Shown in pieces: positions 43,652 to 52,082 of a stretch of DNA of 64,000 nt; positions within the stretch are counted from its first letter, which is position 1, and the number at the start of each line of letters is the position of its first letter. Position numbers and translations under genes: made by a program. Under the pieces are notes generated by a model. It was not told where the DNA came from. It ran no database searches and saw only the letters and a program-made list of their open reading frames with translations. The stretch is taken from assembly GCA_905214105.1 (NCBI GenBank), contig CAJMKK010000004.1, positions 1 through 64,000 of the forward strand, written 5' to 3'. Source of the DNA: an uncultured bacterium (GTDB lineage Bacteria; Actinomycetota; Coriobacteriia; Coriobacteriales; Coriobacteriaceae).

Positions 43652-44487
43652 AAAGAGAAGTGATGAGGCTTCGAAGTCTTATCGACGATGCCGACGCCAT
43701 CATCGTCGGCATCGGCTCGGGCATGTCGAGCGCCGCCGGGTTCAACCATTACAACCGCGCAGGCATGACGCGCGCCGGAATGGAGGACTGGCAGCAGGCC
43801 TTTGGCTTCAAGAGTCTTTTCGACGGCTTCTACTACCTCTACCCCAGCCTCGAGCAGCAATGGGCCTACTACGCGCGATACATCGATTTCATGCTACGCG
43901 AGCCTGCCGCACAGCCCTATCTCGACCTGCGGTCCCTCATCGGCCATAAGGACTACTTCATCCTGAGCACCAATGTGGACACCCAGGTCGAGAAGACGTT
44001 TCCCGCCGAGAGAATCTGCAACTATCAGGGAAGCTTCGCGCACCTTCAGTGCAAGCAGCCATGCTGCGACGAGCTCTTCGAGGCGAGCCCCTACGTCGAG
44101 CGCATGCTCGCGGGCATGGCGGGGTTCGAGATCCGCAGCGAGAATGTCCCCCGATGCCCGCACTGCGGCTGGCAGCTTGTACCGTGGGTGCGCGACGACA
44201 CGTTTCTGCAGGGTGCGGCATGGCGCGAGAACCTCGAGCGGTACGAGCGCTTTGTGCGCGGGCGCGGCGATGGCCGTGTGCTGCTGCTGGAGCTCGGCGT
44301 GGGCGAGATGACCCCCGGCATCATCACGCTCCCGTTCTGGAGCATGACCGCAAAGCTGCCAGATGCACACCTGCTGAGCGTAAACATCTCGGGCGGCTCG
44401 GCTCCGTTGCAGCTTGGAAGCAAGGCAGAGGCGATTCAGGCCGATTTGAGCGCACTGCTCTCGGCGGCGCAGGCAGGCGACGAGTAG
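43639..44487 (+). CDS. Sirtuin-like protein of SirTM type (3 of 3)
   Basis: 282 aa. NAD loop GIGSGMSSAAGFNHY, TNVD with N112, and Gln130 in CNYQGSF where classical sirtuins have His. Zinc cysteines are CKQPCC and CPHC, and LELGVGEMTPGIITLPFW follows. It overlaps the second gene by 13 nt, with GAGGAG upstream of ATG 43639. ATG 43663 is an alternative. The same substitution occurs in the first gene, so both are ADP-ribosyltransferase candidates (inference). Confidence 0.82.
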   Translation: MPSLEREVMRLRSLIDDADAIIVGIGSGMSSAAGFNHYNRAGMTRAGMEDWQQAFGFKSLFDGFYYLYPSLEQQWAYYARYIDFMLREPAAQPYLDLRSLIGHKDYFILSTNVDTQVEKTFPAERICNYQGSFAHLQCKQPCCDELFEASPYVERMLAGMAGFEIRSENVPRCPHCGWQLVPWVRDDTFLQGAAWRENLERYERFVRGRGDGRVLLLELGVGEMTPGIITLPFWSMTAKLPDAHLLSVNISGGSAPLQLGSKAEAIQADLSALLSAAQAGDE

Positions 44488-44515
44488 CGCGGAGCGGTAG
44501 ACGCGCAATGAGGTT

Positions 44516-44866
44516 TTAGCCGCAGCCTCCGAACGAGAGGGCTCGGAGGCTGGTATTCCTGAATCGCAGGTCACGATGGGTTATCGGAATCGCGAAGAGC
44601 GGATACCGCCAGTAAGCCCCCTTCGGAATAGGCGTTGAGCAGCTCCTGGGCATGGGCGAACTCGGGGCCTCGTCGATAAGCGCATCGAGCAGCGCGTACT
44701 TATCCTCGTAATGCAGATAGAACGTTCCCCGGTTGATCTCGGCGCGGCGGCAGATGTCCGCCACCGTCATCTTCGCGAAGCCGACCTCGGCCAGCAGCGC
44801 GAAGAACGCCTCCTGTATGACCGAGAGGGCGTAGCGCCGCCGGCGGTCGATCTTGGTTTCTCCCAT
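44516..44866 (-). pseudogene. Truncated, frameshifted TetR copy
   Basis: The HTH half (GETKIDRRRRYALSVIQEAFFALLAEVGFAK) is nearly identical to the TetR at 41280. After ALIDE an internal deletion of about 300 nt joins it to the end of the gene, and the joined tail (whose correct frame would read PEFAHAQELL) is out of frame. The ATG 44866 and its RBS GGAGAGG remain. It has lost the ligand domain. Confidence 0.85.
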
Positions 44867-45009
44867 CGCCTCTCCAATCTGAGTCGTTTGACAATGTCCA
44901 GTAGCTGTTCGTTTATCGACAGGTGCACGCGTTTGTTCATTGCCCCTGCGAAAATCAACAAGGATACTGTTTATAGACACCTGTTTTTTATAGCTGAAAA
45001 GGAGCACGG

Positions 45010-45210
45010 ATGACCCTGTGCGAGAAGCTCGGCATCGGGCTTGTCAGCCGATCGTTTTCCCATCGGGCCGTCTATCGAAACGGCGGCACGTCATACGATT
45101 TGAGCGATTGCGAGCCTGCTGCTTGCAAGCAAGATATCGAGGCTTTTGCCCGCAAGGTGGGGGAGGCTGATTGCGTGTTTACGGGAGAGGCAGGTAGGCA
45201 GGCGTTATGA
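45010..45210 (+). pseudogene. N-terminal fragment of a fourth SirTM-like gene
   Basis: 66 codons, starting with AAAAGGAG and ATG at the same distance from a TetR copy as the intact gene. LVSRSFSHRAVYRNGGTSYDLSD matches the N-terminus of the first sirtuin. The similarity stops at EADCVFTGEAG, just before the first active-site loop, where the radical-SAM pair begins. It is a non-functional remnant. Confidence 0.85.
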
Positions 45211-45839
45211 GCATCTGCATCAAAAATCAGATTCAGAATATGAATATCGTCATCGGCTGCACGGTGGGGTGTCCATATTGCTATGCCCGTAACAATGTGA
45301 AACGTTGGCATATGATTGACGACTTCGCTGATCCTGCGTTCTTCCCGAGCAAGCTCAAGATGATGGAAAAGAAACGCCCGCAGAACTTTCTCCTTACCGG
45401 CATGAGCGATCTCTCCGGGTGGAAGCTGGAATGGCGAGACGAGGTATTTGCAAAGATCCATGAGAATCCACAGCATCAGTTCCTGTTCCTGACCAAGAGA
45501 CCCGATTTGCTGGATTTAAATACCGACCTGGAAAACGCATGGTTCGGCGTTACGGTGACGAGGAAAGCGGAGCTGTGGCGTATCGACGCCCTTCGGAAAA
45601 ACGTCAAAGCAAATCACTTCTTCGTTACTTTTGAGCCGCTATTCGACGATCCCGGTACGGTCGACCTTTCCGGAATCAACTGGATCGTCGTCGGTACCAT
45701 GACCGGGGCGCAGAGCAGGAAGGTTCATACGGAACCGGAGTGGGCATGGTCTTTGACGGACCAGGCGCACGCGCTTGGCATTCCAATGTTTATGAAGGAA
45801 GACCTCGTCTCTGTCATAGGGGACGAAAACATGATCTAG
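45207..45839 (+). CDS. Radical SAM mobile pair protein A (DUF5131-like)
   Basis: 210 aa. CTVGCPYCYARN is a CxxxCxxC radical SAM cluster motif near the N-terminus. WFGVTVTRKAELWRIDALRK and FEPLFDDP are typical of the DUF5131/Gp37-Gp68 family. ATG overlaps the preceding remnant by 4 bp with no strong RBS. It is followed 44 bp later by a second radical SAM gene. This pair is known as a mobile two-gene unit in gut bacteria. No MarR partner is present here. Confidence 0.8.
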   Translation: MSICIKNQIQNMNIVIGCTVGCPYCYARNNVKRWHMIDDFADPAFFPSKLKMMEKKRPQNFLLTGMSDLSGWKLEWRDEVFAKIHENPQHQFLFLTKRPDLLDLNTDLENAWFGVTVTRKAELWRIDALRKNVKANHFFVTFEPLFDDPGTVDLSGINWIVVGTMTGAQSRKVHTEPEWAWSLTDQAHALGIPMFMKEDLVSVIGDENMI

Positions 45840-45883
45840 GAATTGCCGGAAGAATTCGAAAGAGTGCTGGAGGTACAGAGAAC

Positions 45884-46792
45884 ATGGCGGAAGTGATCGA
45901 TGGAATCCTCATCAATGAGGTGGAAGCAAAGAACATCATGACCAAGTCCAGCCTGCCGGTAGGCGGCTACTCGGTCAATCCCTATGTAGGCTGCACGCAT
46001 GCCTGCAAGTATTGCTATGCCTCCTTTATGAAGCGCTTTACCGGACACAAGGAGGAATGGGGCACCTTTCTTGATGTGAAGCATTGGCCGGAAATCAAGA
46101 ATCCGAAGAAATACGCTGGACAGCGGGTGGTTATCGGTTCTGTGACGGACGGCTACAATCCACAGGAGGAGCGATTCGGGAATACCAGGAAACTCCTGGA
46201 GCAGCTGATTGGCAGCGATGCAGATATTCTGATCTGCACAAAGTCCGATCTTGTGGTACGGGATATCGATCTGCTGAAGAAGCTTGGACGAGTGACCGTT
46301 TCATGGTCGATCAACACGCTGGATGAGAACTTCAAGAACGATATGGACTCCGCGCCGAGCATCGAGCGTCGCATCGCTGCTATGAAGCAGGTGTATGACG
46401 AAGGTATCCGTACGGTCTGCTTCGTGTCCCCGGTATTTCCCGGCATCACGGATTTTGAGATGATTTTTGAGCGAGTAAAGGATCGGTGCGATTTGTTTTG
46501 GCTCGAAAATCTCAATCTTCGGGGTGGTTTCAAAAAAGCGATCCTGGATTATATCGCCGAGAAACACCCCGATCTCGTACCGCTTTACGATGAGATCTAT
46601 AACAAGCGCAACCGTAGCTATTTTGAAGCGCTTGAAGTAAAAGCCGAGGAAATGGCCAAGAAGTACGATTGCCCCTTTGTGGACAACGAAATGCCTTATG
46701 GCAGAGTCCCCCAGGGGCATCCGGTGATCGTGGACTACTTCTATCACGAGGAAGTCCGAGGGTCGGATAATAGCGGAAAAAGAAATCGTTAA
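45884..46792 (+). CDS. Radical SAM mobile pair protein B
   Basis: 302 aa. CTHACKYCYASFMKRF is the CxxxCxxC cluster site. VIGSVTDGYNPQEERFGNTRKLLEQL and LFWLENLNLRGGF are conserved in the SPL-like radical SAM group. ATG 45884 has GGAGG 12 nt upstream. The frame continues upstream through the first gene without similarity. Codon usage is more AT-rich than the surroundings, in line with transfer. The substrate of the pair is unknown. Confidence 0.82.
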   Translation: MAEVIDGILINEVEAKNIMTKSSLPVGGYSVNPYVGCTHACKYCYASFMKRFTGHKEEWGTFLDVKHWPEIKNPKKYAGQRVVIGSVTDGYNPQEERFGNTRKLLEQLIGSDADILICTKSDLVVRDIDLLKKLGRVTVSWSINTLDENFKNDMDSAPSIERRIAAMKQVYDEGIRTVCFVSPVFPGITDFEMIFERVKDRCDLFWLENLNLRGGFKKAILDYIAEKHPDLVPLYDEIYNKRNRSYFEALEVKAEEMAKKYDCPFVDNEMPYGRVPQGHPVIVDYFYHEEVRGSDNSGKRNR

Positions 46793-47034
46793 ACGGAAAC
46801 CGACGACGATTCGCTCGAGCGATTAGCGTCCACGCGTGGCTTCTGCCGATTGGCGCAACGGGCGACGGATTAAGGGATCGCTCGGGCGGATGATCCCGCT
46901 GCAGTACAGGCGGTCGCTCAATTTAGCGGCATGAGCGTTTTCGCACGGAAAACCAGTATCCCCTGTGCCCAGTTTAATCGTAGCGAATACAATGGGCACT
47001 GAGCATCAATCGAAAGTAGTCGATGGAGATGGAT
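46793..47034. other. Intergenic region with small palindromes
   Basis: The 240 bp contain the palindrome TCGCTCGAGCGA and an inverted repeat TGTGCCCA / TGGGCACT near 46966-46999. These could belong to the promoter of the acetyltransferase gene. No gene seen. Confidence 0.35.
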
Positions 47035-47583
47035 ATGCAACTGGCAACCGAGCGGCTGATACTGCGCCCATGGGCCGAAACGGACGCAGAGGACCTGTAC
47101 AGATACGCGAAGGACGACAGGGTGGGGCCGATTGCCGGCTGGCCGCCTCACTCGAGCGTTGACGACAGCGCCGAAATCATCCGCACCGTGTTTTCCGCGC
47201 CGGAGACGTACGCCGTTTGTCTGAAGGAAGACAACAGGGCCATTGGAAGCATAGGGTTGATGATCGGCGCGCGGTCCGACAAGGAAATCCCGGACACTGA
47301 GGGAGAAATAGGCTACTGGATCGGCGTCCCGTTCTGGGGCAAGGGGCTGATACCGGAGGCGGTTCGAGAGCTCGTCCGCCATGGTTTCGAGGACTTGAAA
47401 CTGGACAAAATCTGGTGCGGATACTTCGACGGGAACGAGAAATCGAAACGCGTTCAGGAAAAATGCGGCTTTATTTGGCACCACACCCGTAAGGACGTCT
47501 GCTGTGAGCTGATGGACGACATCCGTACAGAACAGATCACTTGCCTGACGAGAAGTGATTGGCTGAGTCAGTCTAAAGCTTGA
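47035..47583 (+). CDS. GNAT family N-acetyltransferase (RimJ/RimL-like)
   Basis: 182 aa from ATG 47035 (GATGGAGATGG upstream); ATG 47023 is an in-frame alternative. LATERLILRPWAETDAEDLYRYAKD is the start of the Acetyltransf_3 domain. The acetyl-CoA loop region is IGYWIGVPFWGKGLIPEAVRELV, and NEKSKRVQEKCGF is the usual end motif. It transfers acetyl to a protein N-terminus or small amine; the substrate is unknown. Confidence 0.87.
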   Translation: MQLATERLILRPWAETDAEDLYRYAKDDRVGPIAGWPPHSSVDDSAEIIRTVFSAPETYAVCLKEDNRAIGSIGLMIGARSDKEIPDTEGEIGYWIGVPFWGKGLIPEAVRELVRHGFEDLKLDKIWCGYFDGNEKSKRVQEKCGFIWHHTRKDVCCELMDDIRTEQITCLTRSDWLSQSKA

Positions 47584-47611
47584 TATGCAACATGGGTTCT
47601 GTGAGCAGCTC

Positions 47612-47690
47612 GCAAACCCCAGGTCGCAAGTCTTCGTCAGCGGTGAGCAAAGTGAGTGGTCTCAGGTGGCTTGCCCATGGGCTGGCGCGC
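47612..47690. repeat. Partial third copy of the 400-bp repeat
   Basis: The segment from GCAAACCCCAGGTCGC to GGCTTGCCCATGGGCTGGCG matches the last quarter of the long repeats at 49010 and 53758. Confidence 0.7.
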
Positions 47691-47729
47691 AGGCTGGGGC
47701 TTCGCCATTGGAGCGATCGTTTCATGTAC

Positions 47730-47820
47730 TTGCCTTTTCGCACAGCCCATGATTTAAAAATAATTGGTTTTCCGCAAGCAAGGCTTCCAAGTGCCAGGGA
47801 CGTTTTCCCCGGCTTTTTCT
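47730..47820 (+). ncRNA. Orphan DUF3800-type leader RNA with promoter and terminator (copy A)
   Basis: TTGCCT (47730-47735), 17 bp, TTTAAA (47753-47758), then TAATTGGTTTTCCG, AAGGCTTCCAAGTGCC and a hairpin with GGGA/TCCC arms and TTTTT. The same order and spacing precede two DUF3800 genes at 55.8 and 61.3 kb. Here the terminator stem has one A-C mismatch, and no DUF3800 gene follows: after TTATCCAG the sequence changes. It is a remnant of a lost unit. Confidence 0.7.
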
Positions 47821-47883
47821 TATCCAGTTGAGCGCACTTGCCGTCCAGGTCGTCAGATAACGAAGGCAAGCAGCATAGTCATT

Positions 47884-47923
47884 GGGATCGTTCTTAAATG
47901 ACTAGTCGTTAAAGAACGTCCCC
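47884..47923. repeat. Inverted repeat near a dead gene
   Basis: GGGATCGTTCTT and AAGAACGTCCCC arms around AAATGACTAGTCGTT. A related unit (GGGACGTTCTTAAATGACTAGTTG) occurs at 14930. Confidence 0.55.
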
Positions 47924-47928
47924 GACCA

Positions 47929-48260
47929 CTAACTATCGCAAGTGACGAAATCGGGCAGGCGGATGCACGAGATAAAGTTGAAGTCGTCTTTCCTCGTGTA
48001 ATCGATCTCGCCATCGGCGCGGTCTTGCCACCAGAAGCCCTCGAGCGGCGGCACGACGAAGTCGAAATAGCCTTCGATTTCACGCGGGCCCTTCTTCGAC
48101 CTCTTGATGGCATAGGCAACGCCGTAGAGCAGCGGCAACGCGCTCTGCTACGCGCCGCCTTCGGCATTGGGATCGCCCTTGCCCCGCACGGCAACGTAGC
48201 TCATAGACGGAACGATCAGAATGCTCGGCTTGTCAGGCGGTTTGCCCGCGATGTTGTAGC
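47929..48260 (-). pseudogene. GyrI-like domain protein remnant
   Basis: Reading minus strand, PSMSYVAVRGKGDPNAEGGA is followed by a TAG stop (48150-48148), then QSALPLLYGVAYAIKRSKKGPREIEGYFDF and VVPPLEGFWWQ in the same frame. These are the conserved blocks of GyrI-like small-molecule-binding proteins, where the stop position normally encodes Tyr. The C-terminus is cut off by the adjacent repeat (ends IRLPDFVTCDS). Confidence 0.75.
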
Positions 48261-48403
48261 GCACCGTAGACGCTGATGGAGATGGCTGCGCGCAGGCACG
48301 AGTGCGCCGCCGCACCTCATGGCCTGTTTCTCGGGTATTTGGGGCGCGCGGCGTTCAAAAATGCGGAGCGACTCCGCACGGCTCGAGACTGAGCCGAGGT
48401 GCT

Positions 48404-48590
48404 CTACTTCTCGCCCTCCAGCAGCCCCACGATGCGGTCGATGTCGACGGCAAAGCGAGGCCTTCCCTCGCGCTCGTAGCGATCGAGGTATGCCTGGCAC
48501 TCGGAGACAATGCGCTTGGTATTGCCGTCGATGATGTGTTGGAGTGTCTCGTAGTAGGCCGAGCCCTCGGTCCTGAAGCGGCGCTGCCCC
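48404..48590 (-). pseudogene. Decayed gene fragment of unknown origin
   Basis: An intact-looking C-terminal stretch (YYETLQHIIDGNTKRIVSE, then CQAYLDRYEREGRPRFAVD and IVGLLEGEK, stop). Upstream the frame breaks and no start can be seen. The family is not recognised. Confidence 0.35.
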
Positions 48591-49009
48591 TACAGGTGAG
48601 CGATACTCTACGCCTTGCGGCACCCCGTCGCCCACGAAGGTTAAACGTGCACGTAAGCCGTACTCTGAAAGCCGCGGCTTCCGGCAAGTAGTTTTTACCA
48701 CGAAAACTCGCCTTAGATGCGCGTAGCTCTCGAAATAACACTCGCTGAGCCGTTACTTAACCGCCGACCTCGCTTGATGCAGAGGGCATTGGGGCAACGA
48801 TAATGCGGATAAGTGCCGTGGATTCAAGTGGGCCTCGTGCCGTCCTTTCTGCGTTCATGCGCCTGTCTTCATTGCCTGAACTAAATTCCCCAAATAGAGC
48901 GTTATGGAGCGCATCGCGGCGTTACATGAAGAAGCCCCAGATAGCCAATTCTACCTGGGGCTTCATTGCTATTCACTACCTTTTGTGACGTGCCGTTTTA
49001 GACCCTCGG
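48591..49009. other. Non-coding stretch with one hairpin
   Basis: No gene supported. A hairpin with GAAGCCCCAG / CTGGGGCTTC arms (48931-48964) is terminator-like but has only a weak T-run. Confidence 0.5.
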
Positions 49010-49408
49010 CTACTCCCACTCGATGGCGTCGGTTCTGCCGTCCCGTCATTCCAGTTACACCCAGTTTTCGGCATCGATACGGAACGCGTGCCGCCGAATG
49101 ACGCGATGTCGCGTTTCGTCGGCTTCGGGGACAAAAGTTGGGACAACCTCAAAAAACTTTTTTCAAACTCAGGGCTTTGAGTTTTTATTTTTGTCCCAAG
49201 GGGCACGGAGAGCCGCCTTTGGAGGCTCGATATCGCCGAAAACGCCCGTTTTGAAACTCAACCGCCTTTGAGCCTGCAAGCCACCAGCTTCAACAGTAAG
49301 TGAGTCGACGCGGGTGGCTTACGAGCCGTTCACAAAACCGCAGGCCACAGGTCTTTGTCAACGATAAGCAAAGTGAATAGTCTCAGGTGGCTTGCCCATG
49401 AGTTGGCG
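49010..49408. repeat. Long direct repeat, copy 1 (~400 bp)
   Basis: It is nearly identical to 53758-54155, starting CTACTCCCACTCGATGGCG and ending GCCCATGAGTTGGCG. It contains a long hairpin whose outer arms are GGGACAAAA and TTTTTGTCCC, with AAACTCA/TTTGAGTTT inside. It shows no coding capacity and flanks the macrolide-resistance pair on its left. Confidence 0.88.
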
Positions 49409-49534
49409 TAAGCCTGTTTAGCAAAAGGCTAATCGGACACGACAGGCCGCCCGCATGGCGACGGCGTTTCCCGTGCGGGCACAAACAGCCCTGCGTGCCC
49501 TGTCGCGCGATATCCCAATGCGACGTTCAGAACC

Positions 49535-49740
49535 CTACCCGCCAAGCAGCCACCTCGCGAAATTCAGCACGAGCACGCCCTCCCGGGTATGGGGCTCATG
49601 CCTCGTGCGAGTGATGAGAATCTTCGGGAATGCATCCCCGATGGATAGAATCGGCGCAATCTCCCTCTCGAGCGTCGAATCGGCGCCGATATCGTCGCTC
49701 ACATACACTCTCCTTCCCGGTTTCGAAACCTGGAAGGCAG
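49535..49740 (-). pseudogene. C-terminal remnant of a DUF4143-type ATPase
   Basis: VSKPGRRVYVSDDIGAD, then EREIAPILSIGDAFPKILIT and RTRHEPHTREGVLVLNFARWLL match the end of AAA-14/DUF4143 ATPases. Nothing upstream continues the frame in a recognisable way; the ATPase domain is gone. Confidence 0.65.
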
Positions 49741-50105
49741 TATGCGCAAGGATGCGTCGAGGTGCGATCCCAGTCGTACCATGCCAGCAGAGATGTCGAG
49801 GCACATTCGTTCATGCTGCAATGCGGGCATCGGAGATGAAAAAAGCCCGTCGGGTAGTCATGGGCGTGCGGGAGCCCGCATCAGTAACCTGCCTCCTCGG
49901 TTGTCCCTTCTTTGCATGGTCGTCTACATAAAGGAGGAACCAGCCATGCAGATCAGCATGCTTGCCCTTCTTGGGTCACGGACCGGGGAGGCGAGGGCCT
50001 CCGTCGGGACCGCCCCGAGCAACCGGCATATCCAAGGAATGACAAGGCTCGATCGCTGTGCTGGTCAGGATGCCGAAGCGGGCCGTCCGCCAATCGGAAT
50101 GCGGG

Positions 50106-50290
50106 TCAGGATGCTGCAACGTGATTCCAGCTGCAGGATACGGCTCCTTTGCGGTTGCCGCAAAACCTGCTGGCAACATTCTTACTATCCGAATGATGTA
50201 CGCATCCCTTGGGATCGTTTCGCCTGACCAGGGCCATCTTCAGCGCCTCATCGGCCAGCTCGGCAGGCGCCTCTTCCACGCGTAATAGCC
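50106..50290 (-). pseudogene. IS3-family transposase (rve domain) remnant
   Basis: On the minus strand EEAPAELADEALKMALVRRN and DPKGCVHHSDS resemble the integrase-core region of IS3 orfB (ALxMAxxRR...GLIHHSDRG). The rest of the gene, terminal repeats and target duplication are not seen. Confidence 0.45.
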
Positions 50291-50535
50291 CTGGCGGGTC
50301 ACCTACGCAACCAAAGATACAAAAGGGATCGAATGGCCAGAAAGGATTGTCCTTGCCGACAGGCAATCCTTGACAAACGAGCTTCAGCCTCCTTAAAATT
50401 GCGTGGTTTGCCGAACTGAGTCAGCGAAGGAGGGGTGTCGTGGTTGGTCTTTTCCGCACGTGGATGAGCGCCTAAAAAGCGGCGCTGTTATGGCGTCGCG
50501 CTGTTTTGCACGCCATTCCACGATTGGACATAACC

Positions 50536-51822
50536 ATGATGTTTGAAACCTCTCGGCGCAGGTCTGTTTCGCTGTGCCATTCATGGCAATTTAAGATTTG
50601 TTTCGTATGGGGCGGGGAGCTCGTGTCGACATTGACGAGCTCGATTCTCCAAATGGGTCTCATTTGGCATATCGCCCTCACGACAGGATCATCTTCCCTC
50701 CTCTCCCTGGCATCGTTAGCAGGCTTTCTGCCGATTGCTTTGTTCGGAGTCCTTGCGGGCGCCGTTGTCGACAGACTGCCTTTGAAACGTGTTCTCATCG
50801 GCGCCGACCTCTTCGTTGCCGCGGTGGGCGCCGCCTTGGCGATTGCCTCGTTGGCCGGCAGCTTACCTGCGTGGTCAATACTCATCGCCCTGTTTCTCCG
50901 CGCAGCTGGCACTTCGTTCTACACGCCGGCCTCCCAATCCCTCACGCCCCATCTCGCCCCGCCAGAGCATCTCGTTCGCCTATCGGGAGTGATGCAAGCG
51001 ATTCAGTCCGCCGGATACATTCTTGGCGCCGCGCTCGCGGCAGTGATTTATCCTGTGGCGGGCATTACCGCCATGATTGCCCTCGACGTGCTGGGGGCGC
51101 TTTTCGCTTCTCTAGCTGTCCTCGCCGCTCAGATAGACGCAGGAGGACTCGACGAAGCCGACCGCAGCTCGTCCTTTTCCAATAAAGTTCGAGAACTTTT
51201 CTCTGAGATTTCGGACGGCTACAAGCTGATCAGGGGATACAGGGGGCTGTTCGCCATTCTTTGGTGCGGGTTCGTCTTCGCTTTCGCGTTCTCCCCACTC
51301 GCGGCATTGTTCCCAATAATGACCTTGGGACATTTTGGCGGTAGCACGGGGGATGCTGCTTTGGTGGAGGTCCTTTTCTCCGCAGGCATGCTGGCTGGGT
51401 CCGGCATTTTGGCGGCCACGGGAGGGTTCCGCAATAGGTCGCTCACCATGGTCGCCGCAATCGCCGGCTTCGGCGTCGTCGCAATCGCATCCGGATTGCT
51501 CGGCCCGTCGCTGTTCGCCGCTTTCCTACCGGCGAGCTTTCTTATGGGCGCATGCTCCCCGCTGTACGCGGGAACCCAGACTGCCCTTATGCAGGAGCAG
51601 ATACCTCCTGAGTACCTAGGCCGCGTTTTTGGTCTCTATGGAACCATTATGGCGTGGGCCATGCCCATGGGCCTCGCAGCCCCCTCCGTTTTTGCGCACC
51701 TGCTCGGAGCTCCGTTGTGGTCCGTCGGTTCTGGAGCGACCATGACACTGCTTGCGTTGGCGATGCTTCTCGCTCCAAGCGTCCGAAACGTGGGGAAAAA
51801 AGATTCCGGGCAGATTCAATAG
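50536..51822 (+). CDS. MFS efflux transporter, Mef(A)-like macrolide exporter
   Basis: 428 aa with 12 predicted helices. The start resembles Mef: [24 protein letters not shown] and [24 protein letters not shown] align with the Mef(A) N-terminus as I recall it. It is followed after 260 bp by an Msr(D)-like ABC-F gene, exactly the mef-msr(D) gene order of mobile macrolide-resistance elements. Composition is GC-rich like the host, so it is an old or native version. An 18-codon ORF (50490-50546) overlaps its start. ATG 50536 lacks a strong RBS. Confidence 0.83.
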   Translation: MMFETSRRRSVSLCHSWQFKICFVWGGELVSTLTSSILQMGLIWHIALTTGSSSLLSLASLAGFLPIALFGVLAGAVVDRLPLKRVLIGADLFVAAVGAALAIASLAGSLPAWSILIALFLRAAGTSFYTPASQSLTPHLAPPEHLVRLSGVMQAIQSAGYILGAALAAVIYPVAGITAMIALDVLGALFASLAVLAAQIDAGGLDEADRSSSFSNKVRELFSEISDGYKLIRGYRGLFAILWCGFVFAFAFSPLAALFPIMTLGHFGGSTGDAALVEVLFSAGMLAGSGILAATGGFRNRSLTMVAAIAGFGVVAIASGLLGPSLFAAFLPASFLMGACSPLYAGTQTALMQEQIPPEYLGRVFGLYGTIMAWAMPMGLAAPSVFAHLLGAPLWSVGSGATMTLLALAMLLAPSVRNVGKKDSGQIQ

Positions 51823-52082
51823 CCCAAGCATTCGAAAAAAGAGGCGGCAGCCATCGGTTCGCGCGTCAGCCTTCAAGCCCTTGCGACGACGAGGTATTGC
51901 GCCGACATCCCACATCGCGCTCCTTATTCGCCGCCAACTATCATTTTCGGATTTGCCGGCTTGCGCAAGGCCAAAACGCTCACGCCGGCAATCGGGCAAA
52001 GGCGAAAAATCGACGTGAACGATTCTTTATTGGCATGGCTGCGCTTCCAGAAAACGACAATACACAAAAGGTGGTTCAACTT

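Noticed and set aside
49010..49040. Similarity of the start of the long repeat to the guaA C-terminus (IEWE then stop on the minus strand)
   Set aside because: Only about eight residues before a stop; too short to claim a guaA fragment.
49946..50227. A 93-codon ORF with a strong AAAGGAGG RBS
   Set aside because: No recognisable features, Arg/Cys-rich and overlapping a transposase remnant on the other strand. It may be chance.
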